From Rhyacichthys aspro (lineage: Eukaryota > Chordata > Actinopteri > Gobiiformes > Rhyacichthyidae): 64,000 bases of DNA. The position numbers were made by a program, and so were the translations under genes. A model generated the notes under the pieces. It saw nothing but the letters and a program-made list of their open reading frames with translations, was not told where the DNA came from and searched no databases. The stretch is taken from contig CM072159.1 in the NCBI GenBank assembly GCA_036850595.1, positions 1,974,529 to 2,038,528 on the forward strand. The letters run 5' to 3'. Shown here piece by piece: positions 10,604-24,359 of this stretch. How positions within the stretch are numbered: the stretch's first letter is position 1; every line of letters starts with the position of its first letter.

Positions 10604-13428
10604 AGACAACACTGACAAGTGTCGCAGCCACAGTCAAGGAGACACTAGCAAGAAAATGACCTTGTAGCCCGTCTCAGAGTGGTCAGTTTGTGAGAGTACT
10701 GTGTTGGCAGTAAAAGGCCTCATTATGTGAACCTGCTCTGTTTGACAAATGAACAGACCTGTGACTGTGACCGTAATTACACACTGATTAGTTTTTAGGA
10801 CGAGCCAAGCCCCCATCACATTCACAGTGTTCATTTCAGAAGAATGAAGCCAATGCAAAGTATCCGTGGAATAAATGTTTTCAATGTACTAATGGATCAG
10901 GACAGAGTGTTTTTTTTTATCTCAGAACCAATACATCCACACTCAAACAATGTATCAGTGCACAGATGTGTGCTTTCATAATGCACTTGGTACCTAATAA
11001 TATTTTCATAATTAGATTTACATAAGAATAATACATGGTCTTCTCTGATCTAAAAATGAGTGAGTATGTCTCTATACATTGCTCTTAATGTTTGTCATGT
11101 GTTTACGTGTGTAAAGACTTATACATACTCCACAAGAACTGAGAAATTTGCTCTTGTTCTTTAGGTGGCAAACAGTCATATTGGTGGTCATTTCACAGTG
11201 TTTAATGTGAGTATTAAACACGAGGTTCTGCAATGAGGTGTACAGTGCTGGGGTTGATTTCCTCCTGTTGGGGTCACCAATCTTCTGCCTTTACTCTGTG
11301 TCTCTGTCTGACTCTGGAGCATGCTTAGTGCTCTGTGTCCGACCTTAATTGGAGTAAGCCATAACATGTAGCAGTAATCTGACAATGAACCACATTATCC
11401 TGGTGTGTTAGTTTTAATTTTATTTGTATAGCACAGTATAACAACAACAATTGCCTTACTTAATTCTTACATACTACTGTTTACCAGTGTGCATTAAACA
11501 GTCGATGAAATGTTAGCAAAAGAAAAAAACTCACCCAAAGTGCACATCCAGCACCAGTGGGGTAGGGTTCAAGCGCTGTTTTAGAGCAATTCTGTGCCAC
11601 TAACTACTTTGCACTGCTTTTGGGATAGCAGAGGATTTACTTTGGAGAACTAAGAACATTCATATGTTTCCCACTGTTTATACGTGCAGTGTTCAGTTGC
11701 TCTGTGATTGCAGTTCACTTGAATAAATTTGAATGCTGCTATATGAACCTCAGTGCACAGTAAACCTGCTCCGAAACCATTTCAATACAGAGCACTTCCT
11801 ACTGAATTCTGGTACAGTTTAATTAACCTCAGATGTCTAAATGAGATTATTCCATTCACAATCTGTACCCACTGCTCCTGGAACACTCTCATTTTGCGTT
11901 TATGGATATGGGTGAAATGAGTGAAACAGCCTATTTTGTGCACAATGCCCAAGTAATTTTAAAATATAATACAACAGTTAGTGAAGTGAATTGAAGGTGC
12001 AAAAATTTCAAATGAAGGTGGCAGTGCAAACTTTCCATCACTGTAGATCTTCTGTATTTGCACAGCAGTTGTGCAGATTAGCTAAAACTATGTATTTCAG
12101 TATTTACTAACATTTCAGCCTTAACTGAACTTACAATAACATTAAACCTGACTTGTTTGTTGTATGTAATTTCAATGCCACAATTCTGACATCATAATGA
12201 GGAACCACCTCAGGACAACATAAAAAACTAAAGCATTATATCACATCAACCTTGAGAGATAACTAATAAATAATAAGAGTTACATCATCAGCTAAAGTGA
12301 TTTTGTTTCTCTGTGCACTTGACATAATGTATATAACTGCACCACAAACGGTATATGTTACTTTAAATGGACTGTTGTACTTTCAACAGATATATAGCTT
12401 TTTGTAGACATATCTTCTGGCATTATTTGCTTATTAAATTGTCTCCAAAAAAAGTACATGATCATATTTGACCAGTCCTCTGTGACAACGTCAAACCATA
12501 GCAACACAGAAAGTAAAGTCAGTGGACAACCAAAGTCACACTTTGGTTCCTCAAACCAAACCTGCAGCTGTGTCCCATTCTCAGTCCAAAACCGTGGCCA
12601 AAATGCTGCCAAATGAGAGTTTTATGGCTCAAACATCAGTGTGTCCACAATTGGTTTATGGATCTGCCCACAGCCTTTAAATCAGCCGGCGGAGCTGCAT
12701 GTGTATGTGTCATCTGTCCACCTCATCTCTGCCTCTGTCTGTCCTCGGCTCATTATTCTCCTGCAGTGCTCGCTCATTACACTTGTATGTGAGCAGAGAC
12801 AGGCCCTGTCCCGAGTCCCAAACACTTCATTTTTTCAGCTCAATCTCTGCGTCACAGAAAAGTCGGTGCGGCAGCAATTTACCTCAGGCAATTAAACACT
12901 CAAGCGTGGCTGCAGTGGTGTTTGCAAAGGGTTTTCTGATCAATGCAACTGGTTATTAAAAGCACAGAAAAATACAGCTCATATTTTGAAAAACAGAATA
13001 AATACTGTGATGTTCCCAATTATGAACCCCATGTTTGCACACAGTGAAGCTGTCAACAGAGACCTCTTTATGGCCAGAGACTCATCTGCCTCAGACAAAA
13101 AACTGATGAGATTAGACAAAAGTTTATGGCATTTTCTCCATCGCCCAATTAGGAGAGACAAGTGGTAAACAAGCTGCCATGGATTTGATTTCAGTTTATA
13201 CCACTCATAAGGTGATACAGCCTTGTTCACACCAGTGTATTATCACTGCCTGCTTGCTACTATAGCATGGCAGTATGTGAAAGAATTTTACTGCTTCAAC
13301 TCAAGACAAACTAATGATCAACACAAAAATAATTATGAAATTGCCTTTGTACAAGTTTTTTCAGAAATGATGATGGTACATTCAAATATGGCTAATGGGA
13401 CTGTCGTGTTGTTTGGTCCAGACCTTGA
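10604..13428. other. non-coding stretch, nothing firm
   Basis: This is 2.8 kb of AT-rich DNA. A ttttatttgtatagcac motif near 11418 resembles the 3' tail of a fish retroposon. Short ORFs on both strands have no splice context or recognisable product. Confidence 0.45.
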
Positions 13429-13902
13429 CCTTGTTTCCACTGGAATGGTATGGTGTGGGTTGGTTCTGGTGCATTTCCATCACCAAAAGGCTTCTGAAGT
13501 GTCCCCAAAAAGTCTACTTTACAACTTAGGGGACAAATATTGTACCCTTTTCTCGACAATAAAGCTAGGTGTCAGCTAGCATTAGCAACAGTGGTTGTTG
13601 GTTTTACACAGTCTGCGTATGTATTGTATGGCTCTTGCATCATGAACTTAAACATTGTCTTTATTGTCTAAACTGCATTACATACAAAGTCCATAAATAA
13701 TAGTAAATTGGTGCAGCTCTAATGTTTACTGCAGCAACACAAGACTGTACCTCCAGCTTCTCGCTGCACAGGATTTATTCCATTTTTACATTAGTTATTA
13801 ACAATGCATCCAAGTTTCAAAAAGTCTGGACCCAGCAGAGAGGAAACCTGTGCTTCTTGAAAGGTTTACCCGACCCATACTGCACCACCAGTGGAAACGA
13901 GG
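13429..13902. mobile_element. MITE with CCTTGTTTCCACTGG ends
   Basis: The left end is ccttgtttccactgg and the right end is the complement of cctcgtttccactgg (14 of 15). The sub-terminal ggtatgg and the inverted ccatac also pair. At 474 bp with no coding capacity it fits a MITE. No clear target-site duplication is visible, so the superfamily is undecided. Confidence 0.6.
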
Positions 13903-13904
13903 CA

Positions 13905-16139
13905 GTAAACAAAAACTCTGGTTTCAAATGTGACTCGTAAACAACAAATAAGTAGTAATTTTTAACTACAGCCTTTTTATGTAATATTAATTGTTCCTTA
14001 ATTTATTTTTAATTTAAAGCCCTTGACTTTGCCCTTGTTCATGAAGATACGACAGTCTTTAATTTGACATTATTTTTTTATTTTACTGGCTTGATTTTAG
14101 GTCTTTCTTTTAGTTTAATTCACTTTATCAGCTACACTGCAGCCTATATTATAAACAGCAATGTTTTCTGTTTTTTGATACGTAAAATAGACGCTCCAGA
14201 CACAGCGGAGATGAAGGGCACACTCCGCCTTTATTCAGTGAATGGCACTTTCTCTGGCAATAGGGGCAGATCTGCCATGTTTCCAAACAATTTGATAGCA
14301 TTTTGTTGATCTCTTTAGCTGTTTGTTTTAGTTTAGATCAGCTATGCAGTAACCTACAGTAAACATAGACGCTGATGGCAGCAGAGATAAGGAGTATGCT
14401 CAGCGCTACATTTAAACCAAAGACACAGGTCAGAAAAAACTAATTCACCTGTGTCCAGTGTTGAGACCTGAGGGCTCTTGCAGTTTATTACCCTACAAAT
14501 TCTCTAAAATCCAGGACAGGAGAGGACTCCTTAGTCTCTTGCACTTTCCCCTCTGCACTTGTGTTAGCAGTTAATGCTAGCCCGCGCACACTGCAGCTAA
14601 AGCGACCCAAATAACTGCAGTAATTATTTGAGAATGCTCACCAATTAAGGGCAACAGCTGATTTTCCACCAACTGTGTATTTAAACAAACCTGTGCACAC
14701 ACATTACTTGAGTGCAGTGCTACTCTGTCTATAGGCTTAGAGCCTGTACTGTATAGATAAAGTGTATGACGTATACAGCATATTGATTAATCAGGTAATG
14801 GCATTTTAAGTTCTTAATGACAATGAATCAATCATCAGTTAACCATGAACACCCTTATTCAGACTAGATACATTAGGTAACAGACAATAAACAAGAGAAG
14901 AAGGGCAAACAGAGGATGGAAAAATGGGGAAAAAAAGGTCTCATAATAATAATTTCAAGAATATGTTTTGTACGCAGACTGACCTTTTGTCTTTGCCAGC
15001 TCATGTTCTGTCAAACTCTTAATGTTTTCAATGGAATAATCACAGTTAAACGCACGTCAGCAACTTCCGAAGGAAAAAGTCTCCCGCTCTGTTATCTCCA
15101 GTGGGGAATATTCACTTTGTGTGTTGATAGATTTAAATGCAAATCAAAGTGCATCTCGCCGAGTACTAAGTGATGAATCCTATCCATGATGCTGGCTGCT
15201 CACACTAATTGCTCCCTGTCTCTGTCTCTCTTTTATTCTGCCATGTGCACTTTGGCGATGCCTCTCTGATCACACTTGTCTGGCTCCTTTCATGGCATCT
15301 TTTTGTTCCGAGTGTCATGTGAGGACACAAAATCACCCCCCAGGAGCTTGAGGACAACAAAGAGAGTAGTTTATGTTCATGATATGCAATTATATGGTTA
15401 TTTGGACAATTCTTGCTCATTCTGTTGGTGGGGATGATGTGCAAGCGACCCGGCCCCAGATAAGCACAAGAAGATGGAAGGATGGATGGAAATGACATAT
15501 GTGCTATACTAGTGTAAGGATTCTAAGGTTGCTGTTGTAACTCATGCCAAACATTGTTCCAGTGGTGTAGTCTATGTCATACACAGGTATACGCTGTGTG
15601 CCCACTAAGAAAGCAGCGGGATTTCCGTATTACCACAACAAAATGTACACTAATGCATAACTGTATGCCAAAAGCAGTACTCGCTGCCACTGTGCAACTG
15701 CTTGTAACTTTGAATTTAACTAGCCACTTTGGCCAATTGAATCGATGGGAGCCTTCATCAACATCTTTCTCAGAAAAAAAAGCTAAATTTTAAAAAAAGG
15801 AAATATTTTTGCTACTTGCTGAAACCTGTGCCCAATCAAAAAACAAAGTTTAACACCCCTCCCCATTGGCCACGGTCAATTTTCATTGGCCATACTACTC
15901 CTAATTAAAGTCTTAAATGGCTAATTGCTTAAAAAAACAGCGGCCAATAAGCAAAAAAGCCCTGAACATAGCTAAGAATTCAGGCTATGTGAGAGTAACA
16001 TATATGTTTCTAGTTTTACTTATTAACAAAATTAAGTCTGTATTGTAAAAAAACATGTTTTTGTAAATGATGAATTAATTTACCAATACTTCACTAATAC
16101 TTCACTAATGTTTAATAGTGTGTATTTATTGTAAAGTGT
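13905..16139. other. non-coding stretch, nothing firm
   Basis: This is AT-rich sequence without a recognisable gene. The section at 15820-15960, with repeated TTGGCC motifs, may be an old DNA-transposon relic, but I cannot define ends. Confidence 0.4.
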
Positions 16140-16560
16140 CAGTGCTCTCTACTCCTCTCTCTCAAAATCTAAAAATCAGATTAGAAATCTAGTGGTCATT
16201 GTTTACTCAAACTTACATTTCCAGTGTGACATTTAAATCAGTCTCACTATCAGCATTTTACCATCTCAAATACATCATCCAAATCAGACTCAGTAACATC
16301 TTGAGAGACAAATCTGTGCTCTCATCTTGAGCAGGTTGGACTACTGTAACCAAAACCTGGAAGTACAACCACATCAGGCCCTTTGTAAAATCTCTGCATG
16401 GGCTTCCTGTCGCTGAGAGAACTGCTTACTCTCTAAAGCACCAGAATATATTTCTTGACATTAGAGCCATATGAACCATCATGGAGTCTGAAAACATATG
16501 GGACTGGCCTCCTGCTTGTGAATCGTGGTATAAAGATAAATTTGCCATGCCTTGCCTTAC
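16140..16560 (+). pseudogene. LINE (L2-like) reverse transcriptase fragment
   Basis: The plus strand encodes ALILSRLDYCN (from about 16318) and, further on, HIRPFVKSLHGLPV. These are two adjacent landmarks (S.LDYCN and HI.P.LKSLHWLPV) near the C-terminus of reverse transcriptases of L2-type and related non-LTR retrotransposons. The intervening frame is shifted and contains stops, and no endonuclease or complete polymerase domain is present. It is an old 5'-truncated, degenerate copy. Confidence 0.7.
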
Positions 16561-18700
16561 CCATGTCATTTGACTTCACAATACCATAGCTCAAAGGCTT
16601 GATATAAATCTTGAATATTCTGTGGACATAGGCTGTATTTCTTTGACAAACATTTTCCCGGAGCTGTCAAACTCTGCTTTCCCACGTAACCGTCTCCAAA
16701 TGTCCTTGAGCCTTCACAGCTGTACGTCAAGCCGCTAAATCATGCAAAATGAGGAGTGAGAGATGTGTGTGGGCGGCGACTCCGTCTCTGTGCTTTGGCA
16801 GAGAGCGAGCAAAACAGTGTGCAGATTAGATATTGACTGCTACGTGTGGGGTCCCACCGCTCAAACGCCAATCCGTCCACACAACTGGGGACTCAGTTAG
16901 GAGAGGAACTATAGGCTCTTAAAATGAAATGAGTTGGGACCATTTGTCTCCCTTATCCTATTTAAGTGCATACATAGTTTTCCATCCCATATAAAAAATG
17001 TATTTCTCCTGACTGCCTTTTTATATTAACATTTTTCACTACTATAAAACCTATTTAATCCATTCAATTTGTCTTCTAGTAGTCTTTCAAAGATTCAAGT
17101 TGATGAATAAACAAATATTGTTTCTGAGTGATTAATGTGGACATATCATTAGAGAACTGTTCAATTAACTCACAATAAAAAAGTCTTCTAAAAGTATTGG
17201 AATACTATAAAGCCCCAGCAGTCACAAAAACAAAAACAAAAACAAGACCCTCTTTTGTCCAGTGATTACACCAATTACATTTTGTAGTGGTGTTAGACTG
17301 TCTATTGGACTCAAATGTAGTCCACCCAATGTTTCCCACAATGCATCAGGAAAGTGAACAGTGATAGTTACGGGCAAAAAAGATCATAATACAAGTTCAT
17401 TGAGCATATTAATTACACAGTTATTGAGATGTGTAACAAAATTTAATAAACTTAATATACTAATACAATTTAATAATATATTTTACCACACTATACTGAA
17501 ATACTGATTAATATACTGAAAATTGCTTTTCATAAACCTTGTCATAGACTAGGCATAGCACACAGAAAGCTTGCAGGGCTACAACTGTAACATAAAGAGA
17601 TATTAATGTGATGGACTGTGTGGTATTTGTATAAAATATGAACCACTTTCACTGTTCTGTATGACCTGTGCAGCTGTGAAATGAATCTCTATATGTCTCT
17701 TGGCCTTTATTGCTGACACTGCTCACAGAATGAAAGCTCACATCACCCTTCTTTTCTGTTTAAATGAGGCATAGACAATGAGACATTTTAATATTAAATA
17801 CGTTTTATAATATAAAACCTAAATGTATTTTAACGCATTTGGCCTCTACAGGTCTTATTCTTCTGTCTTTTTCCACATCCTACACTTGCTTCAAAATCCC
17901 ATAAGGTGCTGATAAAGCAGTGTATTCCATTCACAGCCCACACTTCCAGCTCTGGGACACCCAGAGCCAGTTCACACTGCGCTAAATGTACTGCCCGCCC
18001 TCTGTTTTTTTCTGTCTCTGTCCAGGTCTTAAGGCGATGATGCCTTACCAAATGTGTTAGGACATTTTTCAGGCTGAAAATGCAATGATGCAGGTAAATT
18101 AAAAATGTATGATTTGATTTCCAAATAACTAATGAACAAATTCTACTAACAAATTCTACTAACTAAGGGACTAGTCATTGTGAAAAATTAAAGCTTGAAT
18201 AGGCAATGTATGTAGTTTATGATGTTTTTCAGAATTTAGTTGCAATGCTATATCTTTGACATTGTGTTGACAGTATATAAATATATTAGCAGAAACGCAT
18301 ATTCCATGTTTAATGAATGAATAAATACTTAATTACATTAGACAAATAAGTATCTCATTTTGTCCTCAATATAGATGCCAGATATCGAGCATGAGACTGC
18401 TCGATAGGATGAGACTAATATATGGTGCCCATCTTCTGTATTACAGTTTATGTTGCATGCTACGTCATGACGCTTCACTTACACAGTCAACACACTTAAA
18501 AAGAAAAAAGCCGGTGGAGTGAAGTATGTGAGACTTTGTCTGTCAGTGTTAAAGACATGTGTCTTCAACAACTACATCTCTCCAAGAAGCCAGCAGCCTC
18601 TTATCGTATACTTCTCCTGTGAGCACAGGCAGCAAGAAAGCAGTGTGATGCACAGGGATTAGCCTAAGATGAGCAAAGTTAATGTATTTTGCTCTGTGAC
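16561..18700. other. non-coding stretch
   Basis: There is no supported gene. A (CAAAAA)n-like run sits at 17223-17246. The GC-richer section 16640-16890 has no open frame with splice sites and may be single-copy regulatory DNA. Confidence 0.4.
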
Positions 18701-18714
18701 AGCTCAACAGTTTA

Positions 18715-18825
18715 ATAACATTGGCTGGCCTGTCCTTCCTGTGAGTGGATACTCCTTCTGGGGTTCTCCCTGAGGTTTCTATTTTTCCCCGGCTGGGTTT
18801 TTGGAGTTTTGAATTGAATAGAAAT
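18715..18825 (+). repeat. dispersed retroposon fragment
   Basis: The stretch with cctgaggtttctatttttcc followed by ggctgggtttttggagtttt matches a motif common in the 3' untranslated part of fish non-LTR retroposons. It is short and degenerate. The identification is from memory only. Confidence 0.35.
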
Positions 18826-18839
18826 AGGGTATTCCACAA

Positions 18840-21800
18840 ACCTTATTAAATCTTATTAAACCATAAACCAAAATATACACCTGTTTTGCCTTTAAGTATT
18901 AGTGCATAAAATTGGGTGTTTATTTCACTTTTTGTTGTGACCAAATGGCAGACATACATTGGTGTATTGTCGACTTAAAATGTCTATCATCATCATTTGT
19001 AAGTATCTAATAAATGTGGTTGTGATAAAGTCTTTTCTTCCGTAAAAGGATGGGCCTCTAATAATATTCAAGAGAAGCCCATTAGAGACAACAGTGTCCA
19101 TGTCCTGTCTGTATTGATTGTATGATGAATGAATTTCAAATCTAAACATGAGATAAATATCTGAGGAGCCATATTTTTCTAAACTCTGCAGTGGGACGAA
19201 CACCATGATGCAACGCAGTGCAGTAGAGAGATTCCACCGGAGCATACTAATGACCAACACCAACTTCCCAAAATGCAGCCAATAATCCTCTCTCTGCCAC
19301 ACGCTGCTGGTAAACGCTTCTGTTTGGGGCTGCGATTAGTCTGAAGAATGGGATGGCATGAAGCCGAGCCGTGGGACTGCTTTCTGCTGATCCTCATTGA
19401 GTTTAGCCAGAAAGTTATGCTGATATAAAAATGAAGTGATGTATTTTGTGGGTCTGAGTTGAGTTTAAAAAGCAACAGATGTTCACTTAACTTGTTTGTT
19501 ATTATTTGCACCAACTTTATTAGAGCTAACCGAGAGGTATTTGGGCTTTTTAAGTAAATTGTTATTTAGCCACAAGGAGCAATTTGCCACTTCAGACCCT
19601 TAAAACAGGGAAACACAGGGAAACAGATTGGCAAATTAATTAAAATAAAGCAGCAAGCAGCAAGTAGCAAAAGCTGGGTTTCAGGCTTCACAAAGTCATT
19701 CAAAGTCAGTGAAACTGTAGTTTGTAGTGGATTTTGTTGGTGGAAATGGCCACACAGTGAAAGCCTACAAAAGCAAAGGAAGCTGTTTAATTGCTATGAA
19801 AATTAGGGAAAGGTTGAAGAGGAATATTAAGTTAAACACAGACGATCCTGATTCAATATGTCTAGAGGCACTTTCATACTGGCCAAAAAAACTCTCATCA
19901 AACATTTGTTAACAATGGGAATGCAAATGTAGTTTTAGCTCACATCAGTTTCAGAGGAGGCACTCTCTCCTCTGTTAGTAACTTAACTCTTTAGGAGGCA
20001 GGTTACAAAACACATTTTGAACAGATTCTGGTGCGGTTTGGCCCTTCATTTAGACCGCGTCCTCACTCCACCACAGTGTTAAGACCGAGACCAAGTCATG
20101 ATTGAGACCAGAGAGAATCAAGATCAAAACTAAAGTATGATACACTGTAATGGAACTGCATAAGGTCCAACTCTGGACTCAAGAACCACATCACTCCACA
20201 AAACTTTTAAATCATCAAATAAAAAAGCTTAAGAAGTGTTTTTCTGATGTCATGTAAACTGTGATGACGGTATCCTATGATATAACAGCCTCATCCAACA
20301 AAAGCTGTTGGTTGCTGGCTTCATGCTTCAAAAAAAACAACAACATTGTTCTCATCACCTGAGCGTAACTGTGAGAACATTACTGTACCAGGCAGTGTTT
20401 GCATTTTACATGAAAATGGCCCCTTCAGTGCAAATTAAATACACTGGACTTCTTGGGCTTTTTTTCCGACTTTCTGCTGTTTATTCCAGCTGCAGAGGTT
20501 ATCAGTACTGATCAGAGATTGCTAGGAATAGAGACCACATTTGAAATCTTGTGAATTACTGACTTTTATGTTTTGATATGTTACAGTACACAGTACCGCT
20601 AATGTGCTGCTAATTTTGATGGGAAATATAGATGTAATATGAATTCATTTTTGTTGACAATGTAAGTCTGATAAAACAACTGAGAGAGGAGCAACATTCA
20701 GATGATTGCCATTACTCAGAATGAAAACTGTAGTTTAATTAACTTTTAAACTTAAACCTAATAAATGTTTTAGCAAGCAATTATGTCTCTCTGGTTTTAC
20801 ATTTTAATCCATCTACTTTAAAAGTTAAGCAAGGCTCTTTTAAAGACCTCATGTTTAGCTTAATTGCCTTCATTCTTTATATTTCTCTCTCTGGACCATA
20901 TATTTTTGCCTGAATATGCCCCACAGAGCAGAGAATGGAACTAATATCTGTCTTATCTGCTGAAAACAAGGACAGGAATATTGTTGTCGTCCACAAAGGA
21001 AATGTGCAGTCGCATTTATGAGGTGCACCTTGGAGCCTTTTGAATTTTCGTTCATGCGAGCGCTGGATGAGACTTTGTAGTCAGTGCCAACAGATATAAT
21101 AGAGCTCTGAGGGCTTGGCTCTGTGGGTGCACGTGGAGAGAGTGGAGCAGAGAGACATCACATAGGAACAGATGGGACACATGCTGCTTCGCCTCTGGAC
21201 CTTTTAATGTAGGTGTGAGCTATAGTGTGCTAAGACATAGCTGAGGGTCAAAAGAGTACCAAAGTACACTGAAGAGCAATGTTTTTGACAGTGTTGATGT
21301 TGATGTGTGACACTGGTAGCTATGGCTACCGCGCTACTACAGGCTATTGTGTCTATTTCACTATTGCTTGAATAACAATTTCCTAGGTGTTCACTGGTGA
21401 ACTTAAAATGAAGATTCAGTGAACATTCATTTGTAGTCCAATACAAGCGGGAAAATACACAAACACGACTCAAAAACAATTAACCCCTACTGGCTCGCAC
21501 ACCTGATGACATCATCAGTACCAGCATCTTTATACCTGAGCCCTACAGTTTCACCTTAATTGTGCCACCCACAGGACAACCACTGAAACACATGAATTTG
21601 GCTCTTACAGGTGCATTAGACCCTCAGTTCTATGAACACAAAGTTTAAATGACAAATGGGCTCCTTTTAACAAGACTGGCTTCTAATCCAATGGGAATAG
21701 TTTCCCTGCAGGTCAATTACTTTGAGTACATCATGCCTTTTGCCGTTATTTTGAACAGCAGCTGGCTTGTCATGAGGAAAGTAAGTTCACAAATTCACTA

Positions 21801-22020
21801 AAATTATTATATTATTTATCGTAATAAAGGCAATGTGATTTCTCTTGAACTGTTGTCAGGTCTGACCAACAGTGTGGCAACGATAGCAACCAACAACATG
21901 GAGTTGCAGAAATTGGATAAAATGTCCTGGTGTTAGGTGATCACAAACAGGTGGTTCACCCTTTCACCTCCAGGTGTTCATCTAAAAACAATACTAGGTA
22001 AATTTTTACTCCAATATAAG
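18840..22020. other. non-coding stretch, nothing recognised
   Basis: About 3 kb of AT-rich sequence. Several 60-125 residue ORFs lack splice sites, starts in context and recognisable domains. No transposon ends were found. Confidence 0.4.
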
Positions 22021-22220
22021 AGCCCTTATCTTGCACTGCAGCTGAGATTTGGGTGTTTACAAACTCACAAAAATCCATTTTGAAGCAAGCAAGCAAGCAA
22101 AGCATTCACGGTCAAACCTTGGCCTAAATGGCATGTTGTGACCAATGATGTAGTAGTACTAACAGGAACAGGCGTGTTTTAGGTTTGAAGATGTCACAAC
22201 TTACCATAACTAACAAAACA
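22021..22220 (+). mobile_element. Short non-autonomous element, copy D, partial
   Basis: Blocks such as ttgcactgcagctgagattt, ttacaaactcac, ttgtgaccaatgatg and gtactaacaggaacaggcgtg recur in the same order in copies at 44957 and 46758. The right half, including the helicase-like ORF, is absent. A short (CAAG)4 run lies inside. Confidence 0.6.
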
Positions 22221-22224
22221 ATAT

Positions 22225-22990
22225 GGCACTGCAGCATCACAAATTTATGTTACACTAGTACATTAATAGGAAATTTATCAAAAGTTAACAATTCCATGAG
22301 AGTTTCACCACAGTATATGTCTCCTTTAGAATTTTATTGGGTATACAGCCTTAAAAGTGTTGCTTTAAGAACGTGCCCCAACAGCAGCCTAGGGACATTT
22401 CCTGCTTTTCTTATATTTAAAAAGGTAAAACCAAACCAACTTTACCTACGTGAAATACAAATACAGAAACAGTTTGTGGGTAAAGCTGTTTTTCCATGAG
22501 AGCAGTAGTTGTTTTTTCCTGGACGTTCCCTGGTGGTTGGTGAGAATGAGGAGCCCAGGTGGGTGTCAGCGCTGTACACTTTGATCAATGAGCCTCTGGG
22601 CAGCGATCTAACTCCTTTCTGTGCGTGTGATAGGCTGTTTGTGCCTTTTCAGGGGGAATCTCAAGCTTATCAAGGCACGCTTTTATTCCATGCAGCAGGG
22701 TTTTTACTCCAATAACAGATTTGTCAGTGGAAATAAACGCCTCACAGGGACTCAAAGTGTGCTCCTGCTGTGCAGAAAGAAACAGTGTACCCTCAATTTG
22801 TGGAATACTGATTCATGCAGATTTTTAAAAATAGGAATATGAGGAAGCGTACAGTAATGGTGGTCCTGTTTGACATAGTATTCTGTGTTGTTAAAATTGT
22901 CCTTAATGGGATTCATGAAAGCCAGGCTTCTTGGTGCCAACCCTAACTTCCACGAGTCATGGGACCCACTGTCCTCTATTTCTACTGTCT
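22225..22990. other. non-coding stretch, nothing recognised
   Basis: The ORFs of 60-104 residues here show no domain, splice sites or repeat identity that I can support. Confidence 0.4.
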
Positions 22991-22994
22991 ATGC

Positions 22995-24349
22995 CAGGGG
23001 TCAGCAACCTTTTTGTCATGGAGTGCCACCTTAAAAGAATCTAGTTTATCAGTGTGCCACCATCAACAAATGACAATTGATTTTATGGCCAGGTGCAGAT
23101 GCAGTTTTGTGCTATAAAGGGTACATCTAGAGATAATCACAGTGTGTAGTAACAGTAAAATGTACAACTTGATATTTTAAATTATGTTATGTTGTTGTTG
23201 TGAGCACAACTGGCAGCCAGCTCCACAAAACACAGCTCTGTGGCTTTGTATTGTGTCTTTGACAAACAGGACACAAGCTCTTATTTATGCACAAACTGCA
23301 CAACACATAAAACTGTGGAAATAAACATAGCATTGTTTTTACAATGTATGAAACCATTCTTTTTACTTGACACAACATCACATAAAAAACTCAAAAGTGT
23401 CAATGTTTCAGCACTGTCAACATTACGTGTATCATTGAAGTTAAGATAGACATTATGTGCAGGATGTACTTAATAAAAACAGCGGTCAGACACACACACT
23501 GCTTTTTAAAGGATCTTCACTGTCTGCTGGGTTTCAGCTCAGCCCTGGTCTAGCCAGCTGTAATGCCTTATAACACATCCACTGTGTGGTGTGGCCGTGA
23601 GAATCTGTCCGTATCCTCAAAAGGGCTGCACGCTGGTATACAATGCAACATCAAACTTTTCCAGAAAGCTTGACGTATTAACTACTGAAAATAGGCAGAG
23701 GCAGATTGCTGGACACAGCGTGGGTTAGGATGACCCCTGGACAACACACCTTAGCTATACCTAAACCAAACCTCCACCACACCTCTAATTTTCCCAAAAG
23801 CCCTTGTTATACCTGGCAGTTTCATTCAAACCTTCTTTCTCCCAACCTGTCTTCTTTTCAGCATCCCAGGAGGGGGGTCCCTACTCACTGAGTCTCATCC
23901 AACCCCGCTATCATCTCCATAACCATTACCACGCTTCATCCTCCATCATCCCAAAACTTAACTCAGATGACATTTTAATTTAATAAACCTGAAAACAAGT
24001 CTGCTGTATGTGTCTCTTAAATAATTTAAGAGATGACAATGAGATGCTTGCATTCCCAGCATGACGCTGTGTTCAAGTGCACTACGTGAAACTCCAAAAT
24101 TTTTATGTTTTGCTCTAATTTGGATGTTATTTTAGTTGAGATAGGCGTGAGCTTGTGTTCTCTATTGGCCTCTGCAGCGTAGCAGTTTGAGTGGGAAAAC
24201 GCTGTGCAGCTGCAGGTAAATTGTGCTACACAGAACGCAACCCTACTGTGCCAGTCATGTCTTTTTCACATGTGAGTTTGAGATGGTTCTGCTCATTCCC
24301 GGCATGCCATTGGTTATTCACCCACATATCTAAGGTTGCCGATCCCTTG
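22995..24349. mobile_element. hAT-like element, non-autonomous
   Basis: The left end is CAGGGGTCAGCAACCTTTTT and the right end is the complement of CAAGGGATCGGCAACC. These are Charlie/hAT-type termini. The flanks (gtctatgc and cctatggc) share ctatg, a plausible but decayed 8-bp duplication. No transposase frame is present in the 1.36 kb interior. The interior segment 23741-23888 recurs inverted at 47613-47745. Confidence 0.6.
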
Positions 24350-24359
24350 CCTATGGCAT

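Noticed and set aside
18549..19514. Minus-strand ORFs of 96-125 residues
   Set aside because: No domain, splice context or composition shift; part overlaps a retroposon-like fragment.
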